The notes beneath the pieces are model-generated. The model was given only the letters and a program-made list of their open reading frames with translations. It searched no databases and was not told the origin of the DNA. Of a stretch of 64,000 nucleotides of DNA, positions 18,340 through 25,709 are shown piece after piece. Every line of letters starts with the position of its first letter. Positions within the stretch are counted from its first letter, which is position 1. Source of the DNA: an uncultured Bacteroidales bacterium (GTDB taxonomy: Bacteria; Bacteroidota; Bacteroidia; Bacteroidales; UBA4417); the NCBI GenBank assembly GCA_903879715.1, contig CAIRMR010000173.1:27524-91523 (forward strand). Direction: 5' to 3'. Position numbers and translations under genes: made by a program.

Positions 18340-19689
18340 ATGAAAACAATATTGGTCATTGACGATGACAATATGATTCTGATGATTCTGAAGCAAACAC
18401 TTACAAAAGCAGGGTATCGTGTTTTTACAGTTACCAGTGGTGAAGAAGGTATTACATTGCTTGCAACATCCCAGGTTGACCTGGTGCTTACCGATTATAT
18501 GATGCCTGGGATGTCAGGGATTGAAGTGCTGAATATTATTAAACATAACCAGCCCTTACTTCCTATCATCATTCTGACCGGCCATGGAGATGTCGCTCTT
18601 ACCATTAAAGCGATACAACTTGGCGCTGTTGATTTCATTGAAAAGCCAATTCATTCAAAAGAATTAATTGAAGTTATTAAACGGACACTGGAAATCAGTG
18701 AGCAAAACATGAGTGTTTCGCAACCTTTTACGAGAGATACCCGTAAAATGATTGAGGAAAATACCCTGATCGGTAAAGTTCCGGTGATGAGGGAAATATT
18801 TAAAAATATAGGACGAATTTCCTTAAACAGAATAAATGTGCTTATCACCGGGGAAACTGGTACGGGTAAAGAACTGATAGCAAAGTTGATACACCATAGT
18901 GGCATTACTCGCGATTTCCCATTTATAACCATTGATTGCTCCGCGCTTAATGATGACACCCTTCAGAAAGAACTATTTGGTTACGAAAAAGATGCATTTC
19001 CCGGAGCAAAGGAGAATAAGAGAGGGAAATTTGAAGCCGTTGGTGAAGGCACTATATTCCTTGATGAAATCTCGAATCTTTCTGACAATTTTCAGGTAAA
19101 ATTATTCAGAATTCTTCAGGATATGGAATTTGAAAAGCCCGGACTTACTGAACTTTTACCTTTAAAAGCAAGAATTATTGCATCAACAAATAAAAATCTC
19201 GAACAACTTATTGCTGACAGTCGTTTTCGGGAGGAACTTTATTACAGGCTTAAAGTATTTACCATTGATCTTCCTCCTTTACGAAAACGCAAAGACGATA
19301 TAAACGAGTTAACCTATTTCTTTATACAACGTTACAACCGGAAGTTGCAGAAAAATATCAACCAGATAAGTGAAGGGGTTTTTGAAAAACTAAAAAATTA
19401 CGACTGGCCAGGAAATATCAGAGAATTAGAAAATTTAATTCTTCAGGCTATGATTGTTGGCCGGGGAAATGCGTTGGATAAGGATAATATTTCAATTCCA
19501 CAAAATGCGCAGACCATGGCAGGAATCTCAATAACAGAACTTACCTCATTGGACGAAGTTGAAAAAGTTTATATCAAACTGGTTTTGACCCAGGTTAAAT
19601 GGAATAAAGTTGAAGCATCGCGCGTTCTGGGTATATCCAGGCCTACCTTGAATGCTAAAATTGAGAAATACGGGATAAAAGCAAACTAA
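18340..19689 (+). CDS. NtrC-family response regulator with degenerate GAFTGA loop
   Basis: A 449-aa regulator. An N-terminal receiver has the acidic cluster DDD8-10, phospho-acceptor D52 (LVLTDYMMPG) and a later EKP lysine. A central AAA+ sigma-54-activator domain has Walker A GETGTGKE (about 171-178), Walker B TIFLDEIS and arginine finger region FREELYYRL. A C-terminal Fis-type HTH reads ASRVLGISRPTLNAKI. The loop that normally reads GAFTGA and contacts sigma-54 reads DAFPGA (218-223), losing the first Gly and the key Thr, so activation through sigma-54 may be altered or absent. No partner kinase is adjacent. It is the first gene before the subunit/chaperone/usher block on the same strand and is a good candidate for its regulator. 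Confidence 0.9.
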   Translation: MKTILVIDDDNMILMILKQTLTKAGYRVFTVTSGEEGITLLATSQVDLVLTDYMMPGMSGIEVLNIIKHNQPLLPIIILTGHGDVALTIKAIQLGAVDFIEKPIHSKELIEVIKRTLEISEQNMSVSQPFTRDTRKMIEENTLIGKVPVMREIFKNIGRISLNRINVLITGETGTGKELIAKLIHHSGITRDFPFITIDCSALNDDTLQKELFGYEKDAFPGAKENKRGKFEAVGEGTIFLDEISNLSDNFQVKLFRILQDMEFEKPGLTELLPLKARIIASTNKNLEQLIADSRFREELYYRLKVFTIDLPPLRKRKDDINELTYFFIQRYNRKLQKNINQISEGVFEKLKNYDWPGNIRELENLILQAMIVGRGNALDKDNISIPQNAQTMAGISITELTSLDEVEKVYIKLVLTQVKWNKVEASRVLGISRPTLNAKIEKYGIKAN

Positions 19690-19754
19690 ATACTGATTCA
19701 GAAACAGATTCATTTCTTGGAGCCTTACGCTCTCATAAGTTCTTTTAAATATCG

Positions 19755-19833
19755 AACAAGGATTAACGATTTTTGATTTAAGAAGCGAAATGCTGCTGAC
19801 TTTATCTATCGCTGATCCTTGTTTCTTGTTTTT
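19755..19833 (+). terminator. Long-stem terminator after the response regulator
   Basis: Arms 19755-19770 and 19808-19823 match as reverse complements at 14 of 16 positions (AACAAGGAT... / ...ATCCTTGTT). They are followed by a T-rich tail (TCTTGTTTTT). This likely ends the regulator transcript. The rest of the 464-nt gap to 20154 is AT-rich and shows nothing else I can support. Confidence 0.55.
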
Positions 19834-20153
19834 CCATCAAATCGTTCTCCTCAGTTTAAACGGATTCTCTGTTTCTTATCAAAGAAGCAAATACTTTATT
19901 TTCCACTTTCAAGTTTGCGATCCTATGATCAGTATTATTGACAACCCCTACATGTAATATATATTTACATTACAAATTAATTAATTTACATATTTCAATT
20001 TTCATAACAATCTATATATTATGCTTTTATGATCATTAATTAATTTTTTCCTAACATTGTTGTTAATTATATTACACTTAACTCCTACCAAAGTCATTCA
20101 TGTGTATTAATTTAGCCGTGCGGTTAAAGCAGTCCGTATATATCTCTTACGCA

Positions 20154-20582
20154 ATGAAACAGACTCGGTTATTTCTAATATTATCAATTCTGGCAGTAGC
20201 ATCAGCAACAGGATTCGCCCAAACATCAGTAACAGGCCATGTTTTTGCTGAGGTAGTTGAATCAGTTAGCGCCAGCTCCTATTCACAATCGTCTGTTACC
20301 ATGCAGAGAAACCAAACTGAAGGAATTGATTTCGGACAAATAGATATCAAAAGTGCAGCATCAGCTTCCTGCTCATTAATATTAGGACAAGCAATACTTA
20401 CAAGTAACAACAATAAACAAATTATGATGGAAACTTCCGCTTATGGCAACCAGGGCCTGGAAGGTAACGCAATAAACGGAAAACAATCCATCAACCTTCA
20501 ATGTCTTCCCAGCGAAAGCAAGCTTGATCTGGCAGCTACCGAATATACAGGGAACATTAATATCGTACTGGCTTATAATTAG
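20154..20582 (+). CDS. Small exported fimbrial-subunit-like protein
   Basis: A 142-aa exported beta-rich protein. The signal peptide (MKQTRLFLILSILAVASATGFAQ) ends at Gln. The mature part starts TSVTGHVFAEVVESVSA, closely resembling the start of the 21785 subunit (ASVTTQAFAEVISALTA), and ends NINIVLAYN with a penultimate Tyr, like the neighbouring DUF4402 proteins. It is shorter than DUF4402 members and has two Cys (SASC, LQC) that could form a disulfide, as in pilins. I use the ATG at 20154; the TTG/GTG codons upstream would spoil the signal peptide. Probably a minor or specialised subunit of the fibre system. Confidence 0.65.
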   Translation: MKQTRLFLILSILAVASATGFAQTSVTGHVFAEVVESVSASSYSQSSVTMQRNQTEGIDFGQIDIKSAASASCSLILGQAILTSNNNKQIMMETSAYGNQGLEGNAINGKQSINLQCLPSESKLDLAATEYTGNINIVLAYN

Positions 20583-20881
20583 CAAATAGCTTTCAATAAA
20601 AGACAAATCCTACGCGACGCAACATTTTCCTGTTTCATTTCTTTCTTTCAAAAGATAGGAAAGAATTATAAGCATATTTTAGATTTCTATAAAAAATCGG
20701 CACTCGAGTTCTTTAATGCATTACCAATTGCTTCTGTTTAGGGTTTTCTATTTCAGGTGACTATGCTAAGAAAATTATGGGGTAATATCAAGTTCATTTA
20801 AAATTAAATCAATTTGATTATTTGAAACCTGGATCACAGGCTTTCTGATTCATCCTTAATTCTCTGAGAGTTTATCTCCGT

Positions 20882-20904
20882 ACTAGCCAATCGGCTAGTT
20901 TTTT
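20882..20904 (+). terminator. Short terminator-like hairpin
   Basis: ACTAGCC-AATC-GGCTAGT is followed by six T residues. It lies 300 nt after the 20154 gene and immediately before the dyad operator of the first subunit unit, so it would insulate that unit from upstream transcription. Confidence 0.7.
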
Positions 20905-20906
20905 CT

Positions 20907-20946
20907 CAATTTGCAATTCAGTTTGTCTCAAATTGATAACATTGTT
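20907..20946. promoter_or_regulatory. Dyad operator candidate, unit 1
   Basis: CAATTTG (20907-20913) and CAAATTG (20929-20935) are perfect inverted arms 15 nt apart, followed by ATAACATTGTT. The 24-nt core at 20923-20946 recurs at 23167-23190 with one base change, 219 and 217 nt before the two paralogous start codons. Position and symmetry suit a binding site for the NtrC-type regulator encoded upstream. That link is inference. Confidence 0.55.
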
Positions 20947-21083
20947 CCAGCTTTATATTCTTTAAACTTCACACAAACCTTTCCGGGAAGAATATTACCA
21001 TATTTTTATATAACTGATTATATGATATTTACAAAACTTTTATGGGTTACATTTATCTTTTATCTGCTTTATATTGCAATTTA

Positions 21084-21164
21084 TGGCATAGTTTGTGAAT
21101 TCTATGTTTCATCGCTCAAAACGATTTAAATCCAACTAACAATAACTTTTAAAAACTCAAATCA
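21084..21164 (+). promoter_or_regulatory. Conserved promoter/leader region, unit 1
   Basis: From TGGCATAGTTTGTGAA at 21084 to the start codon, this stretch is nearly the same as 23329-23406. Shared blocks include ATCGCTCAAA, ACGATTTAAATCCAACTAA and TAACTTTTAAAAACTCAAA. TGGCAT resembles a sigma-54 -24 box, but the -12 box is poor. Alternatively TAGTTTG may be a shortened -7 box. Which is right cannot be decided from sequence. Confidence 0.45.
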
Positions 21165-21677
21165 ATGAAAAACATTATTAAATTTTTTGCGATTGCTACA
21201 GTCGTTCTCGGTTTTGCTACATCTTCATTTGCACAGGTTTCTGCAACCGCAACTGCAACCGGAACTATTATCACACCTATTACCATAACAAATGCCGGCA
21301 ATATGAATTTTGGCAATGTTGCAGTTAGTGCAGTTGCCGGAACTGTAATTCTTGCACCTGCAAGTACTCGTACAATCACCGGTGGTGTAACTCTTCCAGC
21401 TGTTCCGGGTACTGTTGCAGCTGCTCATTTTGCTGTTACCGGTACAAGCAATTATACCTATGCTATTACTCTTCCTTCAGCTGCTACTACGGTTACATCA
21501 GGAGCTAACACAATGACGATTAATGCTTTTACAAGTAATCCAGGTACAACCGGAACTCTTAGCGCTACCGGCACTCAAACAATTGATGTAGGCGCTACAC
21601 TAAATGTAGGCGCTAACCAGGCTGCCGGCACATATGTATCCTTAACACCCTTCCAGGTAACTGTTAATTATAACTAA
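21165..21677 (+). CDS. DUF4402 fimbrial-type subunit A1
   Basis: A 170-aa exported protein of the DUF4402 family. The signal peptide ends SSFAQ. The mature protein is almost all beta-strand forming and rich in Thr, Ala and Gly. It starts with an alternating segment (VSATATATGTIITPITI) that could act as a donor strand. It has the family core MNFGNVAVS, STRTITGGVTLP and DVGATLNVG, and ends PFQVTVNYN with a penultimate Tyr like chaperone-usher pilins. It is closely similar along its whole length to the 23407 product. A strong terminator follows 21 nt after the stop, as expected for an abundant major subunit. Function as a fibre subunit is inferred from the nearby chaperone and usher genes. Confidence 0.82.
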   Translation: MKNIIKFFAIATVVLGFATSSFAQVSATATATGTIITPITITNAGNMNFGNVAVSAVAGTVILAPASTRTITGGVTLPAVPGTVAAAHFAVTGTSNYTYAITLPSAATTVTSGANTMTINAFTSNPGTTGTLSATGTQTIDVGATLNVGANQAAGTYVSLTPFQVTVNYN

Positions 21678-21698
21678 CAGATTTCGAAGACATTAAAG

Positions 21699-21731
21699 GG
21701 TGTGAATGGATTTTCATTCCACCTTTTTTTT
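21699..21731 (+). terminator. Intrinsic terminator between subunits A1 and B1
   Basis: GGTG-t-GAATG pairs with CATTC-CACC and is followed by about nine T residues. Placed between two cognate subunit genes, it should let only part of transcription reach B1. Confidence 0.8.
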
Positions 21732-21784
21732 ATCCTTTTATTTATCTATTATTTGCAACGCTTTATCATTACAATCTTGTAATC

Positions 21785-22300
21785 ATGTTCAGATATAAAT
21801 ATCCTCTCATAGTACTAGTTATTGTTTGCTTTTCATTCAAAGCTTTCAGCCAGGCCAGCGTTACGACCCAGGCCTTTGCCGAAGTGATTTCAGCATTAAC
21901 AGCTACGGAGACATCACAGCTTAACTTTGGCAAATTTTCGCCCGAGGTGCAGGGAGGCCAGGTTATAGTTACTCCCGATGGAATACGCTCCACCAATGGA
22001 TCTGTAATTTTGAGCGGCGGCATAGCCAACTCTGGAATTTTTTATCTAACCGGCGCTCCTGATGCAGCATTCTCCATACAGCTTCCCAGCGGTCCTGCAG
22101 TACTAGTTCATCAGAATTCAAACAAAACCATGATTGTCACTAATTGGGTATCATATCCACAGGCAGGAAATGGCACGGGCATACTAACTAATGGCCAACA
22201 GTTTATTTACCTGGGAGCTACACTTAACGTAGGATCTATGATTGACAACCCGGTTGGCTTATATTCCGGTGCTTTCAACCTGACATTTGCTTATAATTAG
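21785..22300 (+). CDS. DUF4402 fimbrial-type subunit B1
   Basis: A 171-aa exported DUF4402-type protein, distinct from A1 in sequence. The signal peptide ends KAFSQ. The mature part has LNFGKFSPE, GGQVIVTPDGIRS, FYLTGAPDAAFSI, FIYLGATLNVGS and a C-terminus GAFNLTFAYN. The penultimate Tyr, and a Gly 14 residues from the end, match the C-terminal signature of chaperone-usher pilins. It lies downstream of the A1 terminator, so it is probably made in smaller amounts. It may be a tip, adaptor or minor subunit. Its closest relative in the window is the broken gene at 24028. Confidence 0.8.
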   Translation: MFRYKYPLIVLVIVCFSFKAFSQASVTTQAFAEVISALTATETSQLNFGKFSPEVQGGQVIVTPDGIRSTNGSVILSGGIANSGIFYLTGAPDAAFSIQLPSGPAVLVHQNSNKTMIVTNWVSYPQAGNGTGILTNGQQFIYLGATLNVGSMIDNPVGLYSGAFNLTFAYN

Positions 22301-23150
22301 ACCTGCTTTTCTAAACCTCCAGATAAAGTGTTGTCGCAAATTGAGATAAACATGTTTTTCAATTTTTTATATTAGAAATAATTTCAATACTAAACAGTAG
22401 TTCGCGCTAACAGATTTCCTAAGACTCCTCAAATTCATTCAGGTAAATTGATAAATACAAATTCCGGCGTAGAATTAATCCACTAAGTGGGTTTCCATCA
22501 GAAAAATATTCTATACTATCCAACAAGGGTAAAATAGTTGAAGTTATACTAAAAAAGAAATTTAAATATTGAAAATACGAATTAGTGTTGGATTAATTCG
22601 TTGTTTTTGAGCCGTAAATTCCATCAAGGGTTAATTTCCTTGATGGTTTTACGTTAAAAATAAGTTCCAGGGGCACTGATTTACACAAACAACAGGTTTA
22701 AATTTTCGGGCGCAGAATATTCAGTATTTTCAATCGTGAAAAAGCGATCTAAATCTGTCTTAAACTAATTACAAATTCCTGCTTCCTTTTTCACTATATT
22801 TATCATACATGGAATGTGAGTGAATATTTTCATATTTAAAATCCATATCCCTAAATTTTCCTTTTAGAATAAAGATGATCACAAATCGAAAAACCAATAA
22901 CATTCACAATTCCTCTGGACATTTTTTTCGTAAAGTGATTTTATAGCTGTAGTTCGGAATAATTACTTCAGACTTGTCCGGATATAAAGTCCGTTGGATT
23001 GCAGTAATCTGGTTAAACAATCCATAAGACATCTAGTACAATAGCATATAATGTTAATCATTCGTGAATTTATGAAATCTCAGTCAAAGATTTTCTTAAA
23101 TATATTGTTGTTGATGGACAAATTTGAAATTTAAATCTACTTCCATATCT
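22301..23150. other. Long gene-free spacer between the two subunit units
   Basis: About 850 nt of AT-rich sequence without a credible gene on either strand. It holds a single-armed copy of the operator core (GTCGCAAATTGAGATAA near 22334). It also holds a hairpin at 22613-22653, in which CGTAAA..CCATCAAGG pairs with CCTTGATGG..TTTACG, with a weak T stretch; this may be a terminator. Nothing else can be supported. Confidence 0.45.
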
Positions 23151-23190
23151 CATTTTGCGAATTCAATTGTCGCAAATTGATAACATTGTT
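23151..23190. promoter_or_regulatory. Dyad operator candidate, unit 2
   Basis: CATTTTGCG (23151-23159) and CGCAAATTG (23171-23179) are inverted arms with one mismatch and the same centre spacing as in unit 1, followed by ATAACATTGTT. It lies 217 nt before the 23407 start codon. Confidence 0.55.
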
Positions 23191-23328
23191 TTAGGTACTC
23201 TCCTTTTGACGAGTCTCAAATTAACTTAAAAAAAATAAATTTTTAAATACATATTAACCTGATTATCAATTTATTGGTATTTTAAATTAATTTATTCCCA
23301 TTTCAGTTTAAATTTAGCCAGGAGGTTT

Positions 23329-23406
23329 TGGCATGGTTTGTGAAATTTGAATATCATCGCTCAAACGATTTAAATCCAACTAAAATAACTTTAAAAACTC
23401 AAAACA
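23329..23406 (+). promoter_or_regulatory. Conserved promoter/leader region, unit 2
   Basis: TGGCATGGTTTGTGAA followed by the same ATCGCTCAAA, CGATTTAAATCCAACTAA and AAAACTCAAA blocks as in unit 1, at almost the same distance to the ATG (78 versus 81 nt). Much of the flanking spacer differs between the units, so this stretch is probably functional. Confidence 0.45.
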
Positions 23407-23919
23407 ATGAAAAAATTATCCATCATCTTTTCGGTCATTGCTCTCTTCACAATCACATCAGTTACTGTAAATGCTCAGGTTACCGCTACTGCAACTGCAA
23501 CTGGTACTATTGTAACCCCAATCGCCATCACAAATTCAGGTGATATGAATTTTGGTAATGTTGCGGTTAGCGCAACCGGCGGAACAGTTGTTCTTGATCC
23601 TGCCAGTACCCGCACAGTTACTGGAGGTGTTACTCTTCCAGCTGTTCCCGGTACTGTAACAGCAGCTCATTTTGATATTACAGGTACAGCTGATTACACT
23701 TATTCCATTACACTTCCTTCTACAGCAACTACAGTAACATCTGGTACAAATACTATGACAGTTGATGCGTTTACCAGCAATCCTGGTTCAACTGGAACAC
23801 TCAACGCAGTCGGAACACAGACCGTTGATGTTGGCGCAACTTTAAATGTATCAGCTTTACAAGCTGCCGGTACTTATATTTCAGGAACTCCATTTGATGT
23901 AACTGTGAACTATAACTAA
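23407..23919 (+). CDS. DUF4402 fimbrial-type subunit A2
   Basis: A 170-aa paralogue of the 21165 product with the same length, the same signal-peptide layout (ends VNAQ) and the same core blocks (MNFGNVAVS, STRTVTGGVTLP, VDVGATLNVS). It ends PFDVTVNYN. Differences are scattered conservative changes such as Ala/Thr and Ile/Val, so the copy looks functional and not recently duplicated. It carries its own dyad operator, leader and terminator, so A1 and A2 could be expressed independently as alternative major subunits. Confidence 0.82.
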   Translation: MKKLSIIFSVIALFTITSVTVNAQVTATATATGTIVTPIAITNSGDMNFGNVAVSATGGTVVLDPASTRTVTGGVTLPAVPGTVTAAHFDITGTADYTYSITLPSTATTVTSGTNTMTVDAFTSNPGSTGTLNAVGTQTVDVGATLNVSALQAAGTYISGTPFDVTVNYN

Positions 23920-23940
23920 GACATATTCAAAAAGGTTAAC

Positions 23941-23974
23941 GGGTGTGAAAGGATCTTCTTTCCACCCTTTTTTT
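23941..23974 (+). terminator. Intrinsic terminator after subunit A2
   Basis: GGGTG-t-GAAAG pairs with CTTTC-CACCC, followed by seven T residues. It sits in the same place as the terminator after A1. Confidence 0.82.
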
Positions 23975-24027
23975 ATGTATATTTCTCAATCATTTGCCTT
24001 TTCCTCAACTATTTTAGTCCACAATTC

Positions 24028-24536
24028 ATGTCCAGATACTTACTACTACTTCTTCTGACTATTTCTTTATCCTTCAAGACTTTCAGTCAGGCGAGTAATA
24101 CCGCACGGGCTTTTGACGAAGTAATACCGGCATTAACCGCAATGGAAACATCTCAGCATAACTTTGGCAAGTTTTCGCCCGAAGTACAAGGTGGCCAGGT
24201 AATTGTTACTCCTGATGGAATTCGTTCGACAAGTGGATCTGTGTTTTGCGTGGAGGAATTACCAAATCGGGTATTTGTTATTTAACCGGCGCACCCGACG
24301 CGTCATTTTCCTTTCAACTTCCCAGCGGACCTGCATATCTTGTTCATCAAAATTCAAGTAAAACTATGATTGTCAGCAACTGGGTTTCATATCCGCATGC
24401 AGGAAATGGTACCGGAATATAGGGAAATGGCCAGTGATTCGTATACCTCTGAGCAACACTAAATGTTTGATCAATGCTTGATAATCCTGTGGGACTTTAT
24501 TCAGGCGCTTTTATCCTGACATTTGCGTGCAATTAA
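24028..24536 (+). pseudogene. Broken DUF4402 subunit B2
   Basis: A decayed copy of the 21785 gene. The first about 72 codons align with B1 through GIRSTSGSV. A frameshift near 24243 then moves the match to another frame (GGITKSGICYLTGAPDA). That frame continues through NWVSYPHAGNGTGI and reaches LYSGAFILTFACN, but is broken by one TAG and three TGA codons where B1 has sense codons. The signal peptide and the spacing from the A2 terminator are still intact. The penultimate Tyr has become Cys. A shortened product of about 85 aa could be made but would lack most of the fold. Confidence 0.9.
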
Positions 24537-24743
24537 GCAATAAAAAAGCCTTTTTTAGAAAACGATACAAATAAGCAGTGTTTTTTTTTGAAAAAGCATA
24601 TTACATTATTACTTTATGGCTATTAACACTATATAACTCTCTGCGCTTCACTCCGACGGCTTGTACAACTAGACATTAAAAGGCCGGGGCAATAAGGCCC
24701 CGAGTCAATAAATTATGTAAGTTTGAAGAAAAATTCAACAGCC

Positions 24744-25601
24744 ATGACAACAACCGGAATGAAAAGAAAAACCTTTAGCATTTACCTTCTGACAATCCTT
24801 TTTGCCTTAGTTTTATCCACAAATAAATCTGAAGCACAAGGCAATTTATTAATTACTCCTCGCAGAGTTGTTTTTGAAGGTAATAAGCTTTCACAGGAAC
24901 TTACCCTTGCCAACACAGGAGCAGATACAGCAAAGTATACTGTTTCGTTTGTTCAATACAAGATGACAGAAGATGGAAGTTTTATACAGATAGAACAACC
25001 AGAAGAAGGTCAACTATTTGCTGACAAATTCCTGAGATTTTTCCCACGCTCAGTAACTCTTCCGCCAAACGGATCACAGGTTATACGTATGCAATACCGG
25101 AAAATGCCGGATATGCAAAACGGGGAATATCGCTCGCACGTTTATTTCAGAGCTGTTCCTACAGAAAAACCATTGGGTGATGAACAGGTTAGTACGGATA
25201 CAACTTCAATCGGAATTAAACTCGTGCCAATATTTGGGATCAGCATACCCGTAATTATCCGCAATGGAGATTTACAGGTTAAAGTTGACCTTACCACCAT
25301 AAACCTTGATTTAAAAAGTGATACTGTTCCAAATTTAACAGTAACATTCGAACGCGCGGGCGACAAATCAGTTTATGGTGATTTATCCGTTTTGTGGGCT
25401 CCAGTCCAGGGAGACCCTGTTGAAGTTGGTGTTGTGCGTGGCATTGCGGTATATACGCCTAATAAAGTGCGAAAGTTCAGAATGCAATTACGCAATGTTC
25501 CAGGTGTTGATTATTCAAAAGGGAAACTGTTGGTTAAATTCCAGGCACCAAATGACGGGAAAGCTGAAATCTATGCTGACAAGGAATTTCTGCTTAAGTA
25601 G
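24744..25601 (+). CDS. PapD-like periplasmic fimbrial chaperone
   Basis: A 285-aa exported protein with two Ig-like domains, resembling PapD/FimC chaperones that fold and deliver pilus subunits to the usher. After the signal peptide (ends SEAQG) the mature start is LLITPRRVVFEG, matching the PapD segment that carries the conserved cleft Arg. PRSVTLPPNGSQVIRMQYR matches the E-F strand region. IGIKLVPIFGISIPVIIR matches the strand carrying the cleft Lys and the G1 donor strand with alternating hydrophobics. It is longer than PapD (about 220 aa). I chose the ATG at 24744 over a TTG at 24723. It lies 108 nt before the giant gene, on the same strand. Confidence 0.85.
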   Translation: MTTTGMKRKTFSIYLLTILFALVLSTNKSEAQGNLLITPRRVVFEGNKLSQELTLANTGADTAKYTVSFVQYKMTEDGSFIQIEQPEEGQLFADKFLRFFPRSVTLPPNGSQVIRMQYRKMPDMQNGEYRSHVYFRAVPTEKPLGDEQVSTDTTSIGIKLVPIFGISIPVIIRNGDLQVKVDLTTINLDLKSDTVPNLTVTFERAGDKSVYGDLSVLWAPVQGDPVEVGVVRGIAVYTPNKVRKFRMQLRNVPGVDYSKGKLLVKFQAPNDGKAEIYADKEFLLK

Positions 25602-25709
25602 CAACTATTTTTTATATAATGCTGGCCTTTAAAAGAATTCGGCCGACTCTCAGACTCAGAAATGATAAATTCAGTTACTTGTAAACTGTAGAATATTCTA
25701 GATGTACCT

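Noticed and set aside
21084..21100. Firm sigma-54 promoter call (TGGCAT...)
   Set aside because: The -24 half is good but the -12 half lacks TTGC in both copies, and the nearby regulator has a degenerate GAFTGA loop; kept only as a conserved leader.
20911..21129. Small open frame upstream of subunit A1
   Set aside because: It overlaps the dyad operator and leader, has low-complexity aromatic content, and has no counterpart in the otherwise similar unit 2.
24418..24490. TGA codons in subunit B2 read as recoded sense codons
   Set aside because: The same copy also has a TAG and a frameshift, and TGA is used as a normal stop by other genes here, so decay is the simpler reading.
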